A DNA stretch of 13,562 nt, taken from Patescibacteria group bacterium (lineage in GTDB: Bacteria > Patescibacteriota > Microgenomatia > UBA10105). The stretch spans positions 1 to 13,562 of the forward strand of contig DQGR01000087.1 in NCBI GenBank assembly GCA_003524845.1, written 5' to 3'. Below the pieces are notes generated by a model that saw only the letters and a list, made by a program, of their open reading frames with translations, had not been told where the DNA came from and made no database searches. Positions 6,077 to 12,338 of the stretch are shown one piece after another (the first letter of the stretch is position 1; every line of letters starts with the position of its first letter). Made by a program: the position numbers and the translations under genes.

Positions 6077-6375
6077 TGTTCCCCTCTGAAGAGTTTGACT
6101 GGGACGCCGGAAATAGAAATAAAAATTGGGATAAGCATGGTGTAAGTGATAAAGAGGCAGAACAGGTATTTACTAATATCCCTTTAGTAACAAGTAAGGA
6201 TGTCAAACACTCAACTGCAGAAAAAAGGTATAAGTGTTTAGGGCAAACGCAACAAGGCCGGTTGCTATTTGTTAGCTTTACGATCAGAAATAACAAGATT
6301 AGAGTAATTTCTGCTCGTGATCAAGATAAAAAAGAAAGGAGTATGTATGGTAAAGAAATTAAAAAAACTTCCTGA
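6076..6375 (+). CDS. brnT: BrnT family type II toxin (ribonuclease)
   Basis: 99 residues, the normal BrnT length. The family pattern is clear: an N-terminal FDWDAGNRNKNWDKHGVSDKEAEQVF (FxWDxxKxxxNxxKHGVSFExA-type), then AEKRYKCLGQTQQGRLLFVSFT (RxxxxGxxxxGRLLxVxYT-type), NNKIRVISARDQDKKERSMY (IRIISARxAxxxE-type). BrnT proteins are RelE-fold ribonucleases that stop translation and are neutralised by a BrnA/CopG partner. No Shine-Dalgarno precedes the ATG; with the promoter just upstream it is probably translated from a leaderless mRNA. The 3' end overlaps the antitoxin gene by 29 nt. Toxin first, antitoxin second is the usual order for this family. Confidence 0.9.
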   Translation: MFPSEEFDWDAGNRNKNWDKHGVSDKEAEQVFTNIPLVTSKDVKHSTAEKRYKCLGQTQQGRLLFVSFTIRNNKIRVISARDQDKKERSMYGKEIKKTS

Positions 6376-6607
6376 ATTTAAGAATGAGGATGAGGAGCGC
6401 GAGTTCTGGGCTTCTCACTCATCAGTGGATTATTTTGACTGGAATAAAGCAGAACGAGTTGTTTTTCCAAATTTGAAACCCAGTAACCAAACTATTTCGC
6501 TCCGCTTGCCTAAGGGCCTGCTTGACCGGATCAAAATGGAAGCAAACAAGCGCGATATCCCCTACCAGTCCTACATCAAAATGAAGCTCTGGGAGGCGTT
6601 TAAGTAG
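6347..6607 (+). CDS. BrnA/CopG-type ribbon-helix-helix antitoxin
   Basis: 86 residues from ATG 6347, chosen because AAAGGAG (6335-6341) lies 5 nt before it; an in-frame ATG at 6317 would add ten residues but has no such site. The N-terminal half (KLPEFKNEDEEREFWASHSS, then VDYFDWNKAERVVFPNLKPS) is the toxin-binding region of CopG-type antitoxins paired with BrnT. The C-terminal ~45 residues form a ribbon-helix-helix: strand QTISLRLP, helix KGLLDRIKMEANKR, turn DIPYQS, helix YIKMKLWEAF. It should bind DNA as a dimer and repress the promoter at 6042-6069. The start lies inside the toxin gene, so supply of the two proteins is coupled. Confidence 0.88.
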   Translation: MVKKLKKLPEFKNEDEEREFWASHSSVDYFDWNKAERVVFPNLKPSNQTISLRLPKGLLDRIKMEANKRDIPYQSYIKMKLWEAFK

Positions 6608-6645
6608 GCTTCATTCCCTATTTTAGCCTCAAGTTTGAAGAGAAA

Positions 6646-6654
6646 TGGTATAAT
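6646..6654 (+). promoter_or_regulatory. Extended -10 promoter of the Tat-signal protein
   Basis: TGGTATAAT is a perfect extended -10 element (TGn plus TATAAT). There is no good -35, as is common with extended -10 promoters. Start codon ATG 6663 comes 8 nt later, so the transcript should be leaderless or nearly so. Confidence 0.65.
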
Positions 6655-6662
6655 AAGAGCCT

Positions 6663-7874
6663 ATGCCAAACCTAGACAGACAACCTCAAGGACTCACTAG
6701 GAGAGACTTTTTCAAAGTTGCAGGTGCTGCGGCAGCTGGAGCTTTTTTAATTCCAGACATACGACGAGTATTAGCCAAACCTGAACGACAGGACTTCGAG
6801 CCAATTACCTGCGAAATACCACCCGGCACCGGCTTTTTTGCCCCGGCTGCCTCACCTGACGGCACAAAAGTGATTGCCACTATTTATGGAAATGGTCAGT
6901 GGTATGGCTTTGGAGAATTTGATTTAACAAAGCAATCATTTCGTTACGTCAGTCCGATCGGTAAAGACCCTGTTTATACGCCTGACGGACGCGGATATTT
7001 GGCAGAAAATCAAAACAATCGGAGCATTCTCTTCATTACTGCTGATGGATTAACCACAGTCTTTGCAGAAAATGCTCAGTTTCCGGAAGTTGCTGGTGAA
7101 AATATTTCATTTATACGGGAAACTCCTACGGCCACATTAGAACTTATCGAACTTAAGAATCCGAATTTTGAAAAACTCGAACAGGGATTATCCTTACTTG
7201 CGGATGAAATTCAAAATAAACTGGGAGAAAATCCAAAACAGGTCTTAGCAGATATTGCCAATAGGCTCGAAGAACCATTAGAAAGTCTAAGACAGAGACT
7301 ACCGGATATTAAAATAACAATACCACATTTCAATTTTCGTGATGTGATACCTGATCAAATTGAAGAATTAGCCGGCACTCGCGAGGTAATTGAACTTCCC
7401 TATACACCCGGTAGCATTCGATTTTATGACTGGACACCGGACGGTAAAATTTTCGGTATATCTACTTTTCCAAAAGGTCAACCAGACCAAATTCAACTAT
7501 TCGATGAACAAGGACAGAATTTAGGAATCCTTGAAGTTAATGGTTTTAACACAGACGGAGTGCAATACCCTGCCTGGTCTCCAAACGAAAGCCGTTTTGC
7601 TTACGTTGTGACTCCTGATGATGGGCAAGATGAAACCTGGAATACAGTAATATATAAAGATGATGTGTATGAAACAACTATACCAGGCATCCACGACCCG
7701 GTGTGGCTGACGAATGATGTTTTAATCGGTAAAAGTCCTGATAATGACCTAATGATCGCTTACATGACTCCTACCGGATACACGCTTCACCAATTAAGTG
7801 ATCGTAAATATGTAAGTCTAAATCCTACAGAACAGGCAGGTTTGACTCTGGAGGAACTTTCTTCAAAGAAGTAA
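6663..7874 (+). CDS. Twin-arginine signal protein with TolB/WD-like beta-propeller repeats
   Basis: 403 residues. The N-terminus has a Tat signal: LTRRDFFKVAG (residues 11-21, matching S/T-R-R-x-F-L-K), an Ala-rich hydrophobic stretch (19-30) and a following basic region. The mature part shows blade-like repeats of the PD40/TolB kind: SPDGTKVIATI (64-74), TPDGRGYLAE (~106), WTPDGKIFGIST (~257), WSPNESRFAYVV (~304) and DPVWLTNDVLIG (~345). A helical, Glu/Leu-rich insertion at about 165-235 interrupts the propeller. No catalytic motif is seen, so a binding or scaffold role outside the membrane is likely. Being ~4 kb from tatAC it is a natural client of that translocase. It has its own promoter and no Shine-Dalgarno. 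The stop TAA (7872-7874) directly touches the stop of the convergent gene. Confidence 0.82.
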   Translation: MPNLDRQPQGLTRRDFFKVAGAAAAGAFLIPDIRRVLAKPERQDFEPITCEIPPGTGFFAPAASPDGTKVIATIYGNGQWYGFGEFDLTKQSFRYVSPIGKDPVYTPDGRGYLAENQNNRSILFITADGLTTVFAENAQFPEVAGENISFIRETPTATLELIELKNPNFEKLEQGLSLLADEIQNKLGENPKQVLADIANRLEEPLESLRQRLPDIKITIPHFNFRDVIPDQIEELAGTREVIELPYTPGSIRFYDWTPDGKIFGISTFPKGQPDQIQLFDEQGQNLGILEVNGFNTDGVQYPAWSPNESRFAYVVTPDDGQDETWNTVIYKDDVYETTIPGIHDPVWLTNDVLIGKSPDNDLMIAYMTPTGYTLHQLSDRKYVSLNPTEQAGLTLEELSSKK

Positions 7875-9575
7875 TTAAAAACTTACCCGCACTTTTCTTC
7901 TCATTATCTGCCATATACCCAATACAAGGATTATTGTAGCGCTCAACGCACTCACCACATTTGCTATAATTCGTGTCCACGTATTCTGAAACGCTACCTC
8001 AACCGTATTGCTGCCGGACGGTACTGCAATTTGCATGAGTCCAAATTCATCTTTAGTAATCTCTACCAGGTTTGTATTCACTTTCACCTGCCAACCCGGG
8101 AAGAAAAACTGATTAATACGCACCTGCTGTGGTTCACTAGTAATTACTGAAGTTTTAAAGTGAAGCGGTGAAAGAGTTTCAGTGTGCATGTTGCCATTAT
8201 TGTTATTGTCTACAAATTCAACCAAATCTCTATTTTTATCACCTCGCTCTTTAAGTAATGTATGGAATTCATACCCCGGCGGCAAAAATTCACTATCAGG
8301 TAAAAATCCTGTATTCGTGCGGATGAGCTGGTAATATTCCTGGTCCGAATAAGTAAGCGACTGACTTACAATCCGACTCATTGGCAAATTTATATAGATA
8401 AGTGTTATGACTAATGCGATCCCGGCGAGTTTTTGACCTTTTCCAATTATGGCAACTAATGTTCCTCCTACCACACTCAAGGCAAAAGTCATGATTTCCA
8501 ACAGCCGCCAGGGATAATTCAGAAAGGACAACTGCGGGATAAAATGGTACAACTGTTCTCCAGTTGGAGTGGTAATCATTAGAATTAAGACTACCGCAGT
8601 TATTAAAAAAAATATCCCGTGGCTTACGACCGGCCGCATTTGTTTGTAATTTTTATACACTAGAGGCAGAAATATAAAGCTTAAGAAAAACAGCAACCAA
8701 TGAACTAAACCTACTTGAAATGACATCGAGTGTTCCTGACTCCAGGGAGCGGCATAAGCGTACTTCCAGGCCGAGTTAAATAGCGCTGGTAATGGTACAA
8801 AATGCATACCGTATGACCCGCTTAAATAACTGCTTAGTCGGGTATAACTTTGTTCGACTACGGCGGGTAACCAATAGGTCGCCGCAATTCCACAGCCAAT
8901 ACCAATAACCCACAGTAGTGAAAGTAAAAACCGGTAAGATATTTTATCTTTAACTGTCAGCCACACAGCGTATAAAGTCATAAACCCAACACCTAAAACT
9001 GCCATCATGTTGTGAGTAAAAATAAAAAGTGCAATCACTACTCCCCAGAACGGGGAAACGGATCTTTTTTCAGATCGGGAGCCGACATGCACTATCCATA
9101 AAACCAGTGGCAAAAATAAAAATGAGGTTGCTTCACCTAAAGCTCCCCGAATGAAAATATCGGTAAACCGATATGGTGCCCACAGATAAAGCATGCTTCC
9201 CGCAAATGCTGCAAACCGATTACGACTGATTTCGTAAAAAAATAAATAAAACGTAAATCCTGATAACGCAAAACTGGCAAGTAGTATGAGCTTAATGCTC
9301 GCTGCGTAAGAAAAGCCGATCCAATGAATTAAAGCCGCCACATAGTAGGGTAATGGCCAAATAAAGTTAAAGACGGGTGAGCCGTAACCCCCTGACCAGG
9401 TCGAGAGCCAGCGCACCGGAAATTGCCCTGATTTTAGCGCCTCATCAAAATGAGTAAGGCGCATAACATGAATCACTCCGTCATGACTTTCAAAATAACC
9501 GGTATGCAATAAATCCCGAACGGCAATTGTACCGAGAACGGTAATCGCGGCTAAGAAAAGTAGGGTAGATTTCAT
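7875..9575 (-). CDS. PTPS-related / YfhO-like GT-C membrane protein (probable glycosyltransferase)
   Basis: 566 residues from ATG 9575 (MKSTLLFLAAITVLG); a longer frame to 9638 would overlap the upstream gene by 59 nt, while 9575 leaves a 4-nt gap. After the first membrane helix comes a luminal loop with ESHDGVIHVMRLTHFDEALK and GGYGSPVFNFIWPLPYY, the signature of the '6-pyruvoyl-tetrahydropterin synthase related' membrane family. Despite the name these resemble GT-C transferases; the Asp in HDG (residue 32) is the likely acidic loop residue. About ten further membrane helices follow, then a beta-rich outer domain (~440-533, QVRINQFFFPGWQVKVN, PSGSNTVEVAF) as in YfhO-like proteins, a last helix and a basic tail. 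Likely task: moving sugars from polyprenyl-phosphate carriers to an envelope acceptor; substrate unknown. Second gene of a two-gene minus-strand operon. Confidence 0.78.
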   Translation of the reverse strand: MKSTLLFLAAITVLGTIAVRDLLHTGYFESHDGVIHVMRLTHFDEALKSGQFPVRWLSTWSGGYGSPVFNFIWPLPYYVAALIHWIGFSYAASIKLILLASFALSGFTFYLFFYEISRNRFAAFAGSMLYLWAPYRFTDIFIRGALGEATSFLFLPLVLWIVHVGSRSEKRSVSPFWGVVIALFIFTHNMMAVLGVGFMTLYAVWLTVKDKISYRFLLSLLWVIGIGCGIAATYWLPAVVEQSYTRLSSYLSGSYGMHFVPLPALFNSAWKYAYAAPWSQEHSMSFQVGLVHWLLFFLSFIFLPLVYKNYKQMRPVVSHGIFFLITAVVLILMITTPTGEQLYHFIPQLSFLNYPWRLLEIMTFALSVVGGTLVAIIGKGQKLAGIALVITLIYINLPMSRIVSQSLTYSDQEYYQLIRTNTGFLPDSEFLPPGYEFHTLLKERGDKNRDLVEFVDNNNNGNMHTETLSPLHFKTSVITSEPQQVRINQFFFPGWQVKVNTNLVEITKDEFGLMQIAVPSGSNTVEVAFQNTWTRIIANVVSALSATIILVLGIWQIMRRKVRVSF

Positions 9576-9579
9576 TGTA

Positions 9580-10890
9580 TTATCTGCGTAAGAATTGAAG
9601 ATCATTCCAATCCCACACTCGTTCGGGATGAAAATCAATATTTACCGGATTCCCATCCCAATACATAGTTGGATAGTAAGTTGCCCCTGACCGGTAAGTT
9701 CCGATGCTAACCAGAGAAGCAAGTACAAAGAGGCTTAAAAGTGTCAATTTGTATTTTATTTTAAGCGCTTTAATTTGTTTGAAAAACAGAAACGCCATAT
9801 AGGCAAAAAGGGGCAGGGTATCGGTAAAGTAGCGTGGTCCAAATCCCCAACCGCCCCACCAGCCTTGATAATTAGAAATTAAAATCCAATGGATAACTAT
9901 CCCGACAAATATCAGCACGTCCAGTAAGGTAATTTCTTTCCGTTTGATGGCAAGTATTACCCCTATAAAAATAAATAGAATGAAAGGTGAAAAAATAAAC
10001 AGCCCGCGATTAGGACTGACTAATAAACCCATAAGTCCTTCGAGACCAAAGCGGAAAGTGTGAGTATAAGGGCCCATGCTAATGCCCCCCGGATAATAAA
10101 AGGGTGAAAGCAGGTTTCCGAAAATATGTAGATTGTAGATAATTAATGGCACTAACAATAGTATGGACAGGAGTACTGAAGTTAACCAAATTCTGCGATA
10201 CTTTATAAACACATAAATAGAAAACAGGATGAGCGGAATACAGTTGGTAGGCCGGATTATGAAACTGTAAGCTAAAGGTATTTGTGCAAGTAAAACTAAG
10301 AATTGATGTTTCCGAGCTTTAATCAGTAACCACAGCGCAAGGGCAAGCATTAGCATTGATGGACCATGTGGCCACAATGTTCGAGCAGCTGAGGTCCAAG
10401 CACTGGTACCCAATGCAATACTGACACTGCCCAGTAGTGCGTAATACCAGGGAACAATAGTAAGGCCAATAGCGTAAATAGTGATGATGGCCAGTGCTGT
10501 AAACAAGGCGGCCAAAAACGTATCCAAACGATCTGTTTGCGTAAGCACGACCTGTTTGTTTACACCGATTGGATTGATAAAGTTCGTGCTATACCAGTCG
10601 TAGACTGCAACCAAGGGAACCGTTAATAAAGTCGTTCCAATTGGATAGATGGAATAAATATGTCCTTCTCGTGTCAGAGTGCGGGTTTTATAAATACCTT
10701 CTTTATCGATTAACCAGCTGTATTCGTTAAGATCGGTATTTTTTTCTGAAATTATACTTTGGGCCGTATGCAAGACATACCGTGAATCACCCCGATCTCT
10801 CACTTTGCTCGTTACATAAAGATGAAAAACTCCCGCGAATAAAACAATTCCCACACTCCAAATGAGCGCTGTATGTAATTTTGCGCGCAT
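9580..10890 (-). CDS. Multi-spanning GT-C type membrane protein, probable glycosyltransferase
   Basis: 436 residues from ATG 10890 (MRAKLHTALIWSV). An in-frame ATG at 10962 would add 24 residues, but a consensus -10 lies at 10898-10903, between the two starts, so the short form is chosen. A first membrane helix (9-27) is followed by a luminal loop with RDRGDSRYVLHTAQSI, where Asp35 is in the place of the GT-C catalytic acid. About ten more helices follow. The conserved-looking motifs are TLWPHGPSML, a pair-Pro loop SPFYYPGG, LLVSPNRGLFIFSPF, and QGWWGGWGFGPRYFTDTLPL near the C-terminus. The last of these is typical of a group of bacterial GT39-like mannosyltransferase relatives. The C-terminus ends with a soluble stretch (FHPERVWDWNDLQFLRR). 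Acceptor and sugar cannot be told from sequence. It leads the operon with the PTPS-related gene 4 nt downstream. Confidence 0.75.
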   Translation of the reverse strand: MRAKLHTALIWSVGIVLFAGVFHLYVTSKVRDRGDSRYVLHTAQSIISEKNTDLNEYSWLIDKEGIYKTRTLTREGHIYSIYPIGTTLLTVPLVAVYDWYSTNFINPIGVNKQVVLTQTDRLDTFLAALFTALAIITIYAIGLTIVPWYYALLGSVSIALGTSAWTSAARTLWPHGPSMLMLALALWLLIKARKHQFLVLLAQIPLAYSFIIRPTNCIPLILFSIYVFIKYRRIWLTSVLLSILLLVPLIIYNLHIFGNLLSPFYYPGGISMGPYTHTFRFGLEGLMGLLVSPNRGLFIFSPFILFIFIGVILAIKRKEITLLDVLIFVGIVIHWILISNYQGWWGGWGFGPRYFTDTLPLFAYMAFLFFKQIKALKIKYKLTLLSLFVLASLVSIGTYRSGATYYPTMYWDGNPVNIDFHPERVWDWNDLQFLRR

Positions 10891-10896
10891 ATTGAT

Positions 10897-10903
10897 TATT
10901 ATA
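10897..10903. promoter_or_regulatory. Overlapping -10 boxes of a divergent promoter pair
   Basis: On the minus strand TATAAT (10898-10903) is a perfect -10, 7 nt before ATG 10890, predicting a leaderless transcript. On the plus strand TATTAT (10897-10902) could be the -10 for the rightward gene starting around 10913-10916. Five bases are shared, so polymerase could only use one direction at a time. No convincing -35 is seen for either direction. Confidence 0.5.
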
Positions 10904-10915
10904 GTCAGTATTGTG

Positions 10916-12316
10916 TTGAAATCACGCTTTCCATTTATAGCAATTCTAGCATGTATTGCCATATTTGGCGTTTTATTACGACTGGTTAGTTATGATACCT
11001 TGCCTCCTCACGGCGAAACGGCTGATGAGTTTTTGTATCCGTGGGCAGGTATGTCATTAATAACTACCGGCGTCCCGAGTTCCTGGTCATGGTTTACGAG
11101 TTATTCTGAGGGAACAGTATATAACAAATGGGGGGGACCATTCCGAATTGTATCTCCTTGGCTCGAAAAACCGCCCTTATACTCGTTGCTTTCCGGCAGC
11201 TGGATGCTGGCAACCGGCGCCCGTGATTTTTTTGACGTACGCCTGAGCGTACTACGTTTGCTGCCTATTACTTTAAGTTTTGTAACTATTGTGCTGGTCG
11301 GAGCACTGGCAGCTAAAGTTCTTACTCCTGCAACTGGACTCCTTGCCGCACTTCTCTATGCCACAATTCCCACAATTGCGGTCAGCAATCGCTTTTCACT
11401 GACTGAAAATTTATTGACACCACTCATATTACTTACACTACTTGCCTATTATTATTTTCTTGAGTCAAAACGTAAACTTGCATTTGGCTTACTTCTTGCA
11501 ACCGGAGTATTTTTGGCCGTGCTCACCAAACAGATTGGTATTTCTCTTTTAATTACAATAAGCGTGTTGCTCCTTGCTCAACGCACCTGGAAAATGCTGG
11601 GATTGGTGGTACTGGCTGGCTTGGCAGGCTTCGGGATTTATTATGGCATGGGCATCTATTATGGCTGGGAACAGTTTATGCGTGTGCAAAATGAGTTTCA
11701 GCAGGTGTTTACTTCCGCCGGACTACCGGAACTTATGGCATCGCTCTTTAGTTTTTCTACTGTTGGCAGAAAGGATCATTTATTGTTTGACGGCAGCATG
11801 CTCCTTGGCTATCTGATTCTTTTTGCAGCACCGCTGTGGACTGCGGTGGAAATACATACGGCAAGCCTGATTGGCGCGGCCCGGTCAAAAACATTTGCGC
11901 TTTTTCTGTTTCCATTTGTTTTTCTCGTTTGCTTAAGCCTAGTGGCCAGTGGAGCTGGCTTTAGTTTCTACGGCTGGCATGTGTTTCCGCTGTTTCCATT
12001 TATCACAATTTTTCTGGCGCAGATGCTTCTTAACTATTGGCGTGGGAAACTATCACCATTTACCAGTCTTATAATCTTTTTATTTTTAGCAAGTTCAACT
12101 CTCCGTTTCGGATTAACTATTTTTGATCAAAATCACCAGATTTCCTGGCAACCGCAGCTTATGTTCCTACTGTGTATAATCGTAGGCCTTGAACTGCTGC
12201 CGCACAAACTACGCGTAAAAGGTTTACTCACATTATTTATTGTGTATCTTGCGATTAATGTTTTGACTGTCTGGCGCATGGGTCTGTTTATTCCTGGTAT
12301 ACCGCAGCCGTTGTAA
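10916..12316 (+). CDS. GT-C (GT39/PMT-like) membrane glycosyltransferase, paralogue 1
   Basis: 466 residues from TTG 10916. The start was chosen because the tandem paralogue also begins TTG-AAA at the equivalent place; GTG 10913 is one codon earlier, and ATG 10862 would lie inside the divergent gene and upstream of the likely promoter. After the first membrane helix (6-22) comes the luminal loop with HGETADEFLYPWAG, whose acidic residues (Glu34, Asp37, Glu38) stand in the GT-C catalytic position. Then come TPW/SPW-LEKPPLYSLLSGSW, a segment like the PMT 'KPPL' motif, and LYATIPTIAVSNRFSLTENLLTPL, matching ArnT/PMT-like helices. About eleven membrane helices are expected. This group transfers sugars from polyprenyl-phosphate donors outside the membrane. 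The next gene is its tandem duplicate. The sequence is free of the palindromic insertions found there, so it serves as the clean reference. Confidence 0.8.
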   Translation: MKSRFPFIAILACIAIFGVLLRLVSYDTLPPHGETADEFLYPWAGMSLITTGVPSSWSWFTSYSEGTVYNKWGGPFRIVSPWLEKPPLYSLLSGSWMLATGARDFFDVRLSVLRLLPITLSFVTIVLVGALAAKVLTPATGLLAALLYATIPTIAVSNRFSLTENLLTPLILLTLLAYYYFLESKRKLAFGLLLATGVFLAVLTKQIGISLLITISVLLLAQRTWKMLGLVVLAGLAGFGIYYGMGIYYGWEQFMRVQNEFQQVFTSAGLPELMASLFSFSTVGRKDHLLFDGSMLLGYLILFAAPLWTAVEIHTASLIGAARSKTFALFLFPFVFLVCLSLVASGAGFSFYGWHVFPLFPFITIFLAQMLLNYWRGKLSPFTSLIIFLFLASSTLRFGLTIFDQNHQISWQPQLMFLLCIIVGLELLPHKLRVKGLLTLFIVYLAINVLTVWRMGLFIPGIPQPL

Positions 12317-12334
12317 CAACTGCCCAAGTTGTTA
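12314..12334 (+). repeat. Perfect 8-bp inverted repeat between the two paralogues
   Basis: TAACAACT (12314-12321), loop GCCCA and AGTTGTTA (12327-12334) form a perfect stem that includes the stop codon of the first gene and ends 4 nt before the TTG start of the second. No T-run follows, so it is not a standard terminator. It may be an operator, an mRNA-end stabiliser or chance in AT-rich DNA. Confidence 0.5.
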
Positions 12335-12338
12335 ACGT

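Noticed and set aside
6605..6645. Terminator after the antitoxin gene (TAGGCT with AGCCT)
   Set aside because: Only five pairs, a 14-nt loop and no T-run after it.
10862..10915. An extended N-terminus of the rightward GT-C gene from ATG 10862
   Set aside because: It would begin inside the divergent gene and before the likely -10; the tandem paralogue begins at the equivalent TTG.
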